Of a stretch of 11,777 bases of DNA, positions 5,740 through 11,777 are shown one piece after another. The notes under the pieces are model-generated. The model was not told the origin of the DNA and made no database searches. It saw nothing but the letters and a program-made list of their open reading frames with translations. The stretch is taken from NCBI GenBank assembly GCA_002450255.1, contig DJYW01000137.1:13816-25592 (forward strand), read 5' to 3'. Within the stretch, counting starts at the first letter, position 1; every line of letters starts with the position of its first letter. The translations under genes were made by a program, and so were the position numbers. Source of the DNA: Gammaproteobacteria bacterium UBA6968. GTDB taxonomy: Bacteria; Pseudomonadota; Gammaproteobacteria; Pseudomonadales; Azotimanducaceae.

Positions 5740-8211
5740 TTAGCTATCTTTAGCTTGCGCTGCGGCATAGCCGCTTTTCTTATCGGATTTGGGTTGTATA
5801 GCAACAGCTGGGGCCTGACGTTGACCACCAAAGAGGTCGATGAAGTCCAGCATGACACGTCCGGCTTCTTCAACCATCGGATCGTCTTCAACGGGTTTGA
5901 TATCCGCATCTTGCTCACCGCGAATGTTGCTATCCGCCGGCTGCGCATCCGCTAAGGTTGCAGCGGGCAGCTCTGTCTCGGCTGCAATCGCATCCGTCGC
6001 AATTGCTGGTGTGTCCGCATCGTTTGCTGGCGCGCCGTCCGTTTCGGCCAATTCGTCTTCATCTTCCGCTTTTTCCAATTCTTCTAGCTCGTCCAGTGTC
6101 GCCGCGAGCGGCTTGCCCTCTGCCGCGCGCAGACGGTTTTCAACACCTAACCGCCAAGCATCGTCTTCAACTTGTTCATTGCGTCGCGTGGCTTCGTTAA
6201 GCGATAAAAATTTGCGCTCTGAGTTCGCTTCGCTACGCTGCAGTAGCTCGCGGTAGTAAATAAAATGCGGATTCTCTGCTGCACGCTCGTCGTGACGGCT
6301 TTGTAGTGCATTAAACAAACCGGAGAGTTCCCCGTATGGTTGATACGGCGCTGCCTTGATGCGATCCCAGGGCATGGCCTCGTCCAACGCACTTTCGCCG
6401 ATTTCTTCAGCATCAATCAAGGTTGGAAAAGTGACATCGGGTAAAACACCCTGATGCTGAGTGCTTTGCCCTGATATTCGATAAAACTTTGCAGCGGTGA
6501 GCTTAAGCTGGCCTCTACTCAGCGGAATCAAGGTTTGTACAGTGCCCTTGCCGAAAGTCTGGTTTCCGATGATTAAGCCGCGTCCATAGTCTTGAATGGC
6601 GCCAGCAAAAATCTCTGAAGCAGAAGCGGATAAGCGATCCACCATCACGGCGAGCGGCCCGTTCCAGGAGAGTTCATTATTGCGGTTTGTATAAACATTG
6701 GCGGGGCGTCGCGCGGCTTTCACCTGGACGGTAGGGCCGGCTTTGATAAACAGGCCTGTCATCGAATCGGCTTCTTGGAGAGAGCCCCCACCGTTGCCAC
6801 GCAAGTCGATGATCAAACCATCAATACCTTCCGCTTTGAGTTGGTCAATCAGCATCCGGGTGTCGCGCGTGGTACTGCGATAATTTGGGTCGCCTTGCTG
6901 CTGCGCTTTAAAGTCGGCGTAGAAAGCCGGGATTTCGATAATACCGATGCGGGTGGGTTCGTCCGTGTCGGCGTTCAGCGTTAATAAGCGTGCCTGAGCT
7001 GCCTGTTCCTCCAACTTGACGGTGTTGCGGGTGATGTTCAGGACCCGGGCTTTGTCCGCGTCAGCATCCGCCGCGATGACCTCTAGGCGAACAGTAGAGC
7101 CCTTGGGTCCGCGAATCAATTCAACCACGTCGTCCAAACGCCAGCCGATTACGTCGATAAGCGGGCCTTTTTTGCCTTGCCCAACGCTGATGATTCGGTC
7201 CGCCGGCTGTAAATCGCCTGCTTTGTCCGCAGGCCCGGCGGGCACAAGTCGGACGACTTCAGTGTAGTCATCCTCGCTTTTTAGCATGGCGCCGATGCCT
7301 TCTAGCGAGAGCGACATGTTGATATTGAAGTTTTCGGAGGAGCGCGGCGAGAAGTATTGTGTGTGTGGATCGTAGGTGCTCGCAAAGGCATTCATGTACG
7401 CTTGAAACGCATCTTCACTTTTGTTCTTGAGAAGATTTTTGATGCGGTTGGCAAAGCGCTTCGACAGCAGTTCTGTGATTTCCTCATCATCTTTGTCGCC
7501 AAGGCGTAATCCGAGCACCTGTGCTTTGAGACGTTTGCTCCATAATGCCTGCTGATCAGTATCGCTGGCAGGCCATGCTGCTTCCTCTCGGTCAATGAAT
7601 AACTGGTCGTCGAGAGTGAAGTCGAGCTGGTCGATGCCGGCATCGATCAAATCGAGCTGAAACTCCAGTGAACTGACCACACGCTCCTGATAACGATTGA
7701 AGATTTCAAATGCTGGTTCTAGGTTGCCGCGTTTAAGCGCGTCGTCGAGAGCGGTGCGGTAGCCTTCAAAAGCAGTGATATCTCCTCGGGTGAAGAAGTA
7801 TCTTCCGCCATCTAGCATATCAATATAGTTATCCAGAACCTCGCCAGACAACTCGTCGTTTAACTGCTTGTCGAGATAGTGGTTGCGGCGTAACTGCTCG
7901 AGCACGGTGAGACTGGTGCGTGGATGAATGGCTAGTGGTTCGAGTATGGTGATAGCCGCTGGTTCGCGCTCGGGCTTTGCTTCGGCAACTGCCTCTTCCT
8001 CTGTCTGTGCATAGGCAGCGCCCGTAAAAGTAATCGCCAAAGCAAAGCTAATTCCCGCGACGAACTTGCTCAGGCCAATTACCGGACTAGCCGTTCTACA
8101 TAGCGATACGGTCTGAAGTGCAGGCCATCGCGGCGTCTGGATCAGATCGGCAGTAGCCGGTTTTTCGATTGTCGTGAGAAACATGTGTTGCTGATCCATA
8201 TGTTGTGCCAT
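5740..8211 (-). CDS. prc: Tail-specific periplasmic protease Prc/Tsp (S41)
   Basis: This is a C-terminal processing peptidase of family S41A that degrades periplasmic proteins with exposed nonpolar C-termini. The 823-residue product has a signal sequence ending near AYA|Q (66-69), a Tsp N-terminal domain (about 92-290), a PDZ domain (about 298-385), and an S41 core containing LIIDLRGNGGGS (466-477). The block DRLSASASEIFAGAIQDYGR (525-544), followed by TFGKGTVQ (552-559), matches the E. coli active site. By spacing, Ser530 and Lys555 form the catalytic dyad, with Asp541 at the conserved Asp. The Tsp C-terminal domain follows (about 595-700). It is longer than E. coli Tsp (about 680) because of an acidic, Ala-rich tail (about 700-775) before a final DPMVEEAGRVMLDFIDLFG segment. 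The leader is unusual: about 48 residues precede the hydrophobic core. ATG codons 1, 5 and 10 are the only in-frame standard starts ahead of it and none has a good ribosome binding site. It diverges from the FKBP gene. Confidence 0.95.
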   Translation of the reverse strand: MAQHMDQQHMFLTTIEKPATADLIQTPRWPALQTVSLCRTASPVIGLSKFVAGISFALAITFTGAAYAQTEEEAVAEAKPEREPAAITILEPLAIHPRTSLTVLEQLRRNHYLDKQLNDELSGEVLDNYIDMLDGGRYFFTRGDITAFEGYRTALDDALKRGNLEPAFEIFNRYQERVVSSLEFQLDLIDAGIDQLDFTLDDQLFIDREEAAWPASDTDQQALWSKRLKAQVLGLRLGDKDDEEITELLSKRFANRIKNLLKNKSEDAFQAYMNAFASTYDPHTQYFSPRSSENFNINMSLSLEGIGAMLKSEDDYTEVVRLVPAGPADKAGDLQPADRIISVGQGKKGPLIDVIGWRLDDVVELIRGPKGSTVRLEVIAADADADKARVLNITRNTVKLEEQAAQARLLTLNADTDEPTRIGIIEIPAFYADFKAQQQGDPNYRSTTRDTRMLIDQLKAEGIDGLIIDLRGNGGGSLQEADSMTGLFIKAGPTVQVKAARRPANVYTNRNNELSWNGPLAVMVDRLSASASEIFAGAIQDYGRGLIIGNQTFGKGTVQTLIPLSRGQLKLTAAKFYRISGQSTQHQGVLPDVTFPTLIDAEEIGESALDEAMPWDRIKAAPYQPYGELSGLFNALQSRHDERAAENPHFIYYRELLQRSEANSERKFLSLNEATRRNEQVEDDAWRLGVENRLRAAEGKPLAATLDELEELEKAEDEDELAETDGAPANDADTPAIATDAIAAETELPAATLADAQPADSNIRGEQDADIKPVEDDPMVEEAGRVMLDFIDLFGGQRQAPAVAIQPKSDKKSGYAAAQAKDS

Positions 8212-8474
8212 TTGTTTTACCGGCTATCGACGACAGCGCGATCTTGAGTAATTAGTCAGTTGGTTCTGCTTGGTGTTTCCGGCAGGGGAACATCATGCGA
8301 ATGGTTGTTGCAATGAAATTGGTTCAGGCCGCTACGCGCGTGGCCTGTTGGATTATCTCAACAACCGAACATTTTTGATCCGAATCGAGCTTTGCATGTT
8401 AAAAATTTAAAGCTGAAATCCCTATAGTTTGGGGATCCGCTTTCGCTCCTTTTCCGAAAATCTATTGGGCACTA

Positions 8475-8494
8475 GCCGTTAACGGCGCGTACGC
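8475..8494. repeat. Two abutting perfect palindromes
   Basis: GCCGTTAACGGC (8475-8486) is a perfect 12-bp palindrome, directly followed by GCGTACGC (8487-8494), a perfect 8-bp palindrome. They lie about 265 bases upstream of the prc start and 770 bases before the FKBP gene. Dimeric regulators often bind such sites, but no regulator gene is present in the window. Confidence 0.45.
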
Positions 8495-9113
8495 CTCGCG
8501 CAATACGGATGGCTGTTTTGCGATTCAAACGCTCTCCGGCTGGTACACACGTCTTTTCGATGTCGATATTCATGCCGGTATGCTCTTCGATACGGATGGT
8601 GCGTGTGTCAGTTAGTACTGGTCAGAACTTCACCGGCCAGGAAAAGAATGTACATGGGTTGCTAGCGCCCTCGCAAGCGTGCAAGCGAACGCATGGTAAG
8701 GGTTTGCTTCATAGTACGGTCAAAATTCCCGTCTTTGGTCAGATACCGTCTTGCGAATACCAGTCCGGTTAACAAAAGTCTAACTTTAAGAAGCTTATTG
8801 CCAACGTTTTATCTTACAGCGCAGTATCTCTCTGTATTTGTCGTCATCAAGTCGAAAGGGACGCATGAGTTTGGGCGGCTGTACAGATGTAATTCGAAGG
8901 GGCTCAAGGCGAAGGTTGCGGCGGTGACGGCCAAGGGGCTGGTGCCAAAGAGGCCGGGTGCGGATAGCGTCGGGGAGGGCACATTTAAATTAGCGGTTCG
9001 ACAACGAGCAGTGCGCAAAAGCGTATGCCTGAAACGCTATCTTGGTAACGTATATTGGTTATCATAGTCGCGCCGGGATAATCCTCGACGGCACCCACCT
9101 TGCCAGTGAAGAC

Positions 9114-9141
9114 TTGGCAGAAACGAAAGACGCGAAATAAT
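9114..9141 (+). promoter_or_regulatory. Sigma-70-like promoter for the FKBP gene
   Basis: TTGGCA (9114-9119) and AATAAT (9136-9141) each match the consensus at five of six positions and are 16 bases apart. Transcription would start near 9148, leaving a leader of about 115 bases before the ATG at 9264. A weaker pair, TTGGTT (9055-9060) and GATAAT (9077-9082), also with a 16-base spacer, lies upstream. The call rests on consensus matching alone. Confidence 0.5.
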
Positions 9142-9217
9142 CGAAAAAAGCAGCATAAATCGAAAGAAGCACAATAGGTCGCAAGACTCACAATAGATCG
9201 AAAGACTGTGCGAAACG
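9124..9217 (+). repeat. Five-copy degenerate 19-bp tandem repeat
   Basis: Units start at 9124, 9142, 9161, 9180 and 9199, an 18-19 base period. Units 2-4 read CGAAAAAAGCAGCATAAAT, CGAAAGAAGCACAATAGGT and CGCAAGACTCACAATAGAT; unit 1 (18 bases) and unit 5 share the CGAAAGAC start but are more diverged at their ends. The first unit contains the -10 element of the proposed FKBP promoter; the others would fall mostly in the leader. Short A-rich tracts recur about every two helical turns, which could bend the DNA. Confidence 0.6.
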
Positions 9218-9263
9218 ATTCGCGAGACGATCCAACGCAAAATTATCCAAAAGGAAACGCAAC

Positions 9264-9995
9264 ATGATGCACATCACTCCAGCCGTTGTTACACGGCCTC
9301 GCCGCGCCTGGAAACTCCTCGCGAGTCTCACTGCCGCGGCCGTTCTCACGGCTTGTGCTGGACCCGAGTCAGCGCCGAAGCCGATTGAAGAAGAATTGGA
9401 TCTAAGCTCTGATTTGGCGGCGGCGAGTTATATCATTGGCTACCAACAAGCCAGCAACCTGAAAAGCCAGGGTAATGGCATGATTGATCTTGCAACCTAT
9501 CAAGCGGGCATCGCCGATGCGTTGAGTGATGCAGAAGCGCAAGTGCCTGAAGATCGCGAGGCGTTTGTTATGGAAGCGTTGCGTCAGGCCATGACCACAG
9601 CGAAAACCGCTTCTGGAGAAGCATATCGTGAAGAAAATGCGGCGCGCGAAGGTGTTGTAACACTGCCCTCCGGGCTGCAATACGAAATCCTTGTTGAAGG
9701 TTCCGGTGCCAAGCCGTCAGCCACGGATACGGTTGTGACGCATTATCACGGCACCCTAACCGACGGTACGGTGTTTGATAGTTCGGTGGAACGTGACTCA
9801 CCAGCGAGCTTCCCGGTAAACCGAGTAATTGCCGGTTGGACCGAAGCTTTGCAGCTAATGCCTGTTGGTTCCAAGTGGCGTCTGGTTATTCCGCCTGAAC
9901 TCGCTTACGGCGAACGCGGTGCAGGTAATACGATACCGCCACATGCGACTCTGGTATTCGAAGTCGAGTTGCTAGAGATTCAAGCAGCAGAATAA
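9264..9995 (+). CDS. FKBP-type peptidyl-prolyl isomerase lipoprotein (FkpA/Mip-like)
   Basis: This 243-residue prolyl cis-trans isomerase is likely held in the periplasm by a lipid anchor and helps protein folding there. A basic N-terminus and a hydrophobic stretch lead to the lipobox LTAC with Cys31. The next residue is Ala, not Asp, so by the Lol rule the protein should reach the outer membrane. Residues about 47-130 form the helical FKBP_N dimerisation region (YIIGYQQASNLKSQG). The FKBP_C domain (about 135-238) has the expected pocket residues: Tyr161, Phe171 and Asp172 in FDSS, VIAGW (188-192), Tyr215 in LAYGERGAG and Phe232. The ATG at 9264 is preceded by AAGGA with an 8-base gap. An ATG directly follows it, so initiation could be one codon later. 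A candidate promoter lies about 115 bases upstream of the ATG, and a strong hairpin follows the stop. FkpA, Mip and FklB are relatives; the exact orthologue is not settled, so no symbol is given. Confidence 0.93.
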   Translation: MMHITPAVVTRPRRAWKLLASLTAAAVLTACAGPESAPKPIEEELDLSSDLAAASYIIGYQQASNLKSQGNGMIDLATYQAGIADALSDAEAQVPEDREAFVMEALRQAMTTAKTASGEAYREENAAREGVVTLPSGLQYEILVEGSGAKPSATDTVVTHYHGTLTDGTVFDSSVERDSPASFPVNRVIAGWTEALQLMPVGSKWRLVIPPELAYGERGAGNTIPPHATLVFEVELLEIQAAE

Positions 9996-10011
9996 AGCCC
10001 TAAAGCTGAAT

Positions 10012-10047
10012 ACGGTTGGAGCTGGCTGCGGGCTGGCTCCATACCGT
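10012..10047 (+). terminator. Strong hairpin after the FKBP gene
   Basis: Positions 10012-10026 (ACGGTTGGAGCTGGC) pair with 10032-10047 (GCTGGCTCCATACCGT) around a TGCGG loop. The result is a 15-bp stem with two G-U pairs and one bulged T at 10042. It begins 16 bases after the stop codon. Only TTT follows, a weak U-run, so termination may also depend on the pyrimidine tract that comes next. Confidence 0.65.
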
Positions 10048-10165
10048 TTCCAATGCCTCTCCTGCGCTCCCTCTGGTCTTGCATTTGCGTTCCTTTGCTT
10101 TCTCTCATACGTTCTCTCCAGCACTCCCCTTAACCTTCCTGTCTCTTCCGCTTCTCCCGTTCCCC
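10048..10165 (+). terminator. C-rich, G-poor pyrimidine tract, possible Rho site
   Basis: By hand count, these 118 bases contain about 50 C, 45 T, 14 G and 9 A, so roughly 80% pyrimidine on the + strand. Rho loads on unstructured C-rich, G-poor RNA, and the tract directly follows the FKBP gene and its hairpin. A Rho-dependent termination role is an inference. Confidence 0.4.
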
Positions 10166-10173
10166 ATGCCTAG

Positions 10174-10200
10174 CCGAATACAGGTTTTGTCTTAATTCGG
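10174..10200. repeat. Short inverted repeat before the second MFS gene
   Basis: CCGAAT (10174-10179) and ATTCGG (10195-10200) are exact complements around a 15-base AT-rich loop. The repeat lies about 100 bases upstream of the ATG at 10300, where an operator or leader hairpin could sit. It is short enough to arise by chance, and no clear promoter is visible nearby. Confidence 0.25.
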
Positions 10201-10299
10201 TCTGAATTTGCTGATTTTTGCCTGGCTTGCAATGCCTGCGGCAACCGGCGATGCTCTTCGCACACCGTTTTGGGTGCGGGGACAGCAGGGGAGACAGGC

Positions 10300-11580
10300 A
10301 TGGGGAATATTGAGGATTCGGCACAGCCTGTCGCTACTGAGTCTGTTTGGCAGCGGCCCGGCTTCGCGGCATACATTGGCACAACCGCTTTTTCCGGTAT
10401 GGCTCTGGCTATGCAACAGTTGCTATACAGCTGGCTGCTAATCGGTGTCCTGTTGCTGCCTGCGGACCAAGTTGGTCTGCTGCAGGCCTTGGTTGGCGTG
10501 CCCGGGATTCTGCTGATGCTAATGGGGGGCGCTAGCGCGGACTTGCGGGATCCGCGAGAAATGCTTATTTGGATTTATCTACTCGCTCCGGTTCTACCGC
10601 TAAGCCTGATCCTCGCACAACAAAGCGGCTGGCTGGGTGTAGCGAGCGTGACCGCCTGGGGCGTCGGTATGGGCATTGTGCAGAGCTACTCTATGCCGGG
10701 TCAGCAAGCCATTCTCAATCGCATCAGTGGACCGGCGATTCAGGCCGGTGTCACAACAGCGACGGCGATCGGTTTTATCGTGCAGGTGATCGGCCTCATG
10801 TTAGCCGGGCAGATGGATGTGATCGGGATTGCCCCGGTATTATTTTTTCAGGCGGCTACTTTGGTTTTGGCTGGCCTTGTGATGTTCCGTATTCCCGCTG
10901 TGCCTCATTCGACGCCAGCCTCGGCTGCCGCGAACTTCGGTATTGCGCGACGTATGCGGCGTACCTCGCAGGACATTGTTGCCGGCATCGCGGCGACGCG
11001 CCAGCACGTGGTTATCTGGCAGGTGTTGTGGGTCAATTTTGTGTCGTCCATTTTCAACGCAGGTTCCTTCCTTACCGTCTTTCCGTTCATCGTGAAGCGG
11101 GTCTTTATGGGCGACGCCTGGACGTTAGCGTTGCTCATGGCCGTGTTTTTCGCTGGGGCAGCAGTCTCTAACTTTATCTTGCTGCGGTACATGCCGCTGC
11201 GTACACCGGGGCGGCTGTTTTTGCTGATGCAGCTGTCGCGCATTGTGGTGCTATATCTAATGTGGATCGAACCGGACTTCTGGCTAATGCTTGTCGCCAC
11301 CATTGGTTGGGGGTTGAATATGGGCGTGACGACTAATCTTGCACGCGCCATCGTGCAGGAGTCGGCGCCGGCGGAATTTCGCGGCCGCATTCTGTCGGTA
11401 TTCGCAGTGGGTATGGTGGGTAGCGCACCGATTGGTGCCATCTTGCTGGGTTATCTTGTGGAAACCATCGGCACGCTGAACGCACTTATGCCGGCCATGT
11501 TGGTGTCGCTAGGCTTATTTTTGTATGGCTACCTACGTTCTGCCATTTGGGATTATCAGAGTCCGGTGGCGCAGACTTAA
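10300..11580 (+). CDS. MFS transporter, EntS-like (MFS_3 type)
   Basis: This 426-residue polytopic inner-membrane transporter belongs to the major facilitator superfamily, in the group with EntS-like exporters. It has about eleven to twelve hydrophobic helices. The loop 2-3 motif GGASADLRDPREM (76-88) keeps the Gly/Asp/Arg pattern of MFS motif A. YSMPGQQAILNRI (130-142) follows helix 4, a polar cytosolic loop with RRMRRTSQD lies near 217-225, and ESAPAEFRGRILSVF (354-368) precedes the last helices, as in MFS_3 proteins. ATG 10300 is preceded by AGGGGAG with a 6-base gap, so I prefer it to the TTG at 10270, which would add ten residues. Members of this group export siderophores, drugs or metabolites; no siderophore genes are nearby, so the substrate is open. 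Transcription is probably separate from the FKBP gene, given the hairpin and pyrimidine tract between them. Confidence 0.85.
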   Translation: MGNIEDSAQPVATESVWQRPGFAAYIGTTAFSGMALAMQQLLYSWLLIGVLLLPADQVGLLQALVGVPGILLMLMGGASADLRDPREMLIWIYLLAPVLPLSLILAQQSGWLGVASVTAWGVGMGIVQSYSMPGQQAILNRISGPAIQAGVTTATAIGFIVQVIGLMLAGQMDVIGIAPVLFFQAATLVLAGLVMFRIPAVPHSTPASAAANFGIARRMRRTSQDIVAGIAATRQHVVIWQVLWVNFVSSIFNAGSFLTVFPFIVKRVFMGDAWTLALLMAVFFAGAAVSNFILLRYMPLRTPGRLFLLMQLSRIVVLYLMWIEPDFWLMLVATIGWGLNMGVTTNLARAIVQESAPAEFRGRILSVFAVGMVGSAPIGAILLGYLVETIGTLNALMPAMLVSLGLFLYGYLRSAIWDYQSPVAQT

Positions 11581-11676
11581 GCCGTAGCGGTGGGGCAGGT
11601 TGCTGCAGACCTAGTCGCCCTCGGCGAGTTACGTATTCCTAATAGCATCTCCGTAGCAGTGCTTATCTAGAACCGT

Positions 11677-11777
11677 CTAGCCGGATGCGCTAAAGACGGC
11701 CATCTTACTGGTCGAAAAAGGCTCGGCAACCAAGAGCGATTTATCCACTCGACACTCACAAATCGCCGCGTAAGCTA
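11677..11777 (-). CDS. Possible 3' end of a convergent gene (partial)
   Basis: On the - strand one frame is open from the window edge to a TAG at 11677-11679, about 32 codons. It reads VDKSLLVAEPFSTSKMAVFSASG near the end, split here as VDKSLLVAEPF then STSKMAVFSASG. The composition looks protein-like, but the stretch is short and unrecognised, and chance alone could produce it. If real, the gene converges on the second MFS transporter with about 96 bases between the stop codons. Confidence 0.25.
   Translation of the reverse strand, partial: AYAAICECRVDKSLLVAEPFSTSKMAVFSASG

Larger units (their letters stand above)
8212..9263. other. Long divergent intergenic region
   Basis: These 1,052 bases separate the divergent prc and FKBP genes. 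Frames of up to 124 codons exist (for example 8693-9067, +), but they lack ribosome binding sites, hydrophobic or domain-like patterns and recognisable motifs, so I call no gene. Contents: a CAGGCC/GGCCTG hairpin (8325-8330 with 8342-8347) on the prc side, an AT-rich patch near 8398-8412, paired palindromes at 8475-8494, and a sigma-70-like promoter with tandem repeats at 9114-9217. No confident prc promoter was found. The region could hold a small RNA or a decayed gene, but nothing I see proves either. Confidence 0.5.

Noticed and set aside
5840..6256. A Ser/Ala-rich 138-codon frame on the + strand
   Set aside because: It mirrors the acidic Ala-rich tail of Prc on the opposite strand; the low complexity explains the open frame.
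8212..8330. A sigma-E promoter for prc
   Set aside because: GGAAAC occurs on the - strand near 8275-8280, but no TCTGA-like element lies at the right distance, so the match is not better than chance.
8503..8599. Direct repeat ATACGGATGG at 8503-8512 and 8590-8599
   Set aside because: A 10-base repeat pair within a kilobase is expected fairly often by chance, and the flanks do not match.
8693..9067. A 124-codon frame in the long intergenic region, + strand
   Set aside because: There is no ribosome binding site before the ATG, composition changes along its length, and no motif is recognisable. A translated database search would settle it; a hit with conserved length would reverse this call.
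10905..11441. A 178-codon frame on the - strand
   Set aside because: It is antisense to the second MFS gene and shows no hydrophobic or domain pattern; typical shadow of a GC-rich coding frame.

Overview
The window looks like ordinary chromosomal DNA of a Gram-negative gammaproteobacterium, possibly a marine or environmental one. The best lineage evidence is a Prc/Tsp-type tail-specific protease with the N-terminal and C-terminal domains of the gammaproteobacterial enzymes, and an FkpA/Mip-like lipoprotein prolyl isomerase with a lipobox. There are no rRNA or tRNA genes, no CRISPR array, no transposase and no phage genes. I do not see a credible new multi-gene system. The less usual signals are in the intergenic regions.

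Layout, left to right. Positions 1-180 hold the 3' end of an unidentified + strand gene. A UMF1-family MFS transporter follows (278-1702, +, probably TTG-initiated), then after a spacer of about 300 bp an exported or membrane-anchored alpha/beta hydrolase (2010-3230, +). It converges on a SLC13/DASS-type permease carrying two RCK_C (TrkA_C) domains (3427-5265, -); a long inverted repeat lies between them. Upstream of the permease is a 474-bp spacer rich in hairpins and short repeats (5266-5739), then the protease gene prc (5740-8211, -). A 1,052-bp region without a convincing gene (8212-9263) separates prc from a divergent FKBP-type prolyl isomerase lipoprotein (9264-9995, +). Next come a strong hairpin and a C-rich, G-poor tract that resembles a Rho loading region, then a second MFS transporter of the EntS-like type (10300-11580, +). 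The last 100 bases may hold the 3' end of a gene on the - strand.

How the genes relate. Each gene has its own sizeable flanking region, so I see no tight operon. The prc and FKBP genes are divergent and both act on proteins in the periplasm: one degrades proteins with exposed nonpolar C-termini, the other speeds proline isomerisation during folding. That fits envelope protein quality control, but shared regulation is only an inference and I found no convincing sigma-E promoter. The three transporters belong to unrelated families and their substrates cannot be read from sequence.

The most interesting features are a five-copy degenerate 19-bp tandem repeat that begins over a good sigma-70-like promoter upstream of the FKBP gene, a compact fold-like region at 5499-5560, a three-copy 10-bp motif upstream of the DASS permease, and the hairpin plus pyrimidine tract after the FKBP gene.
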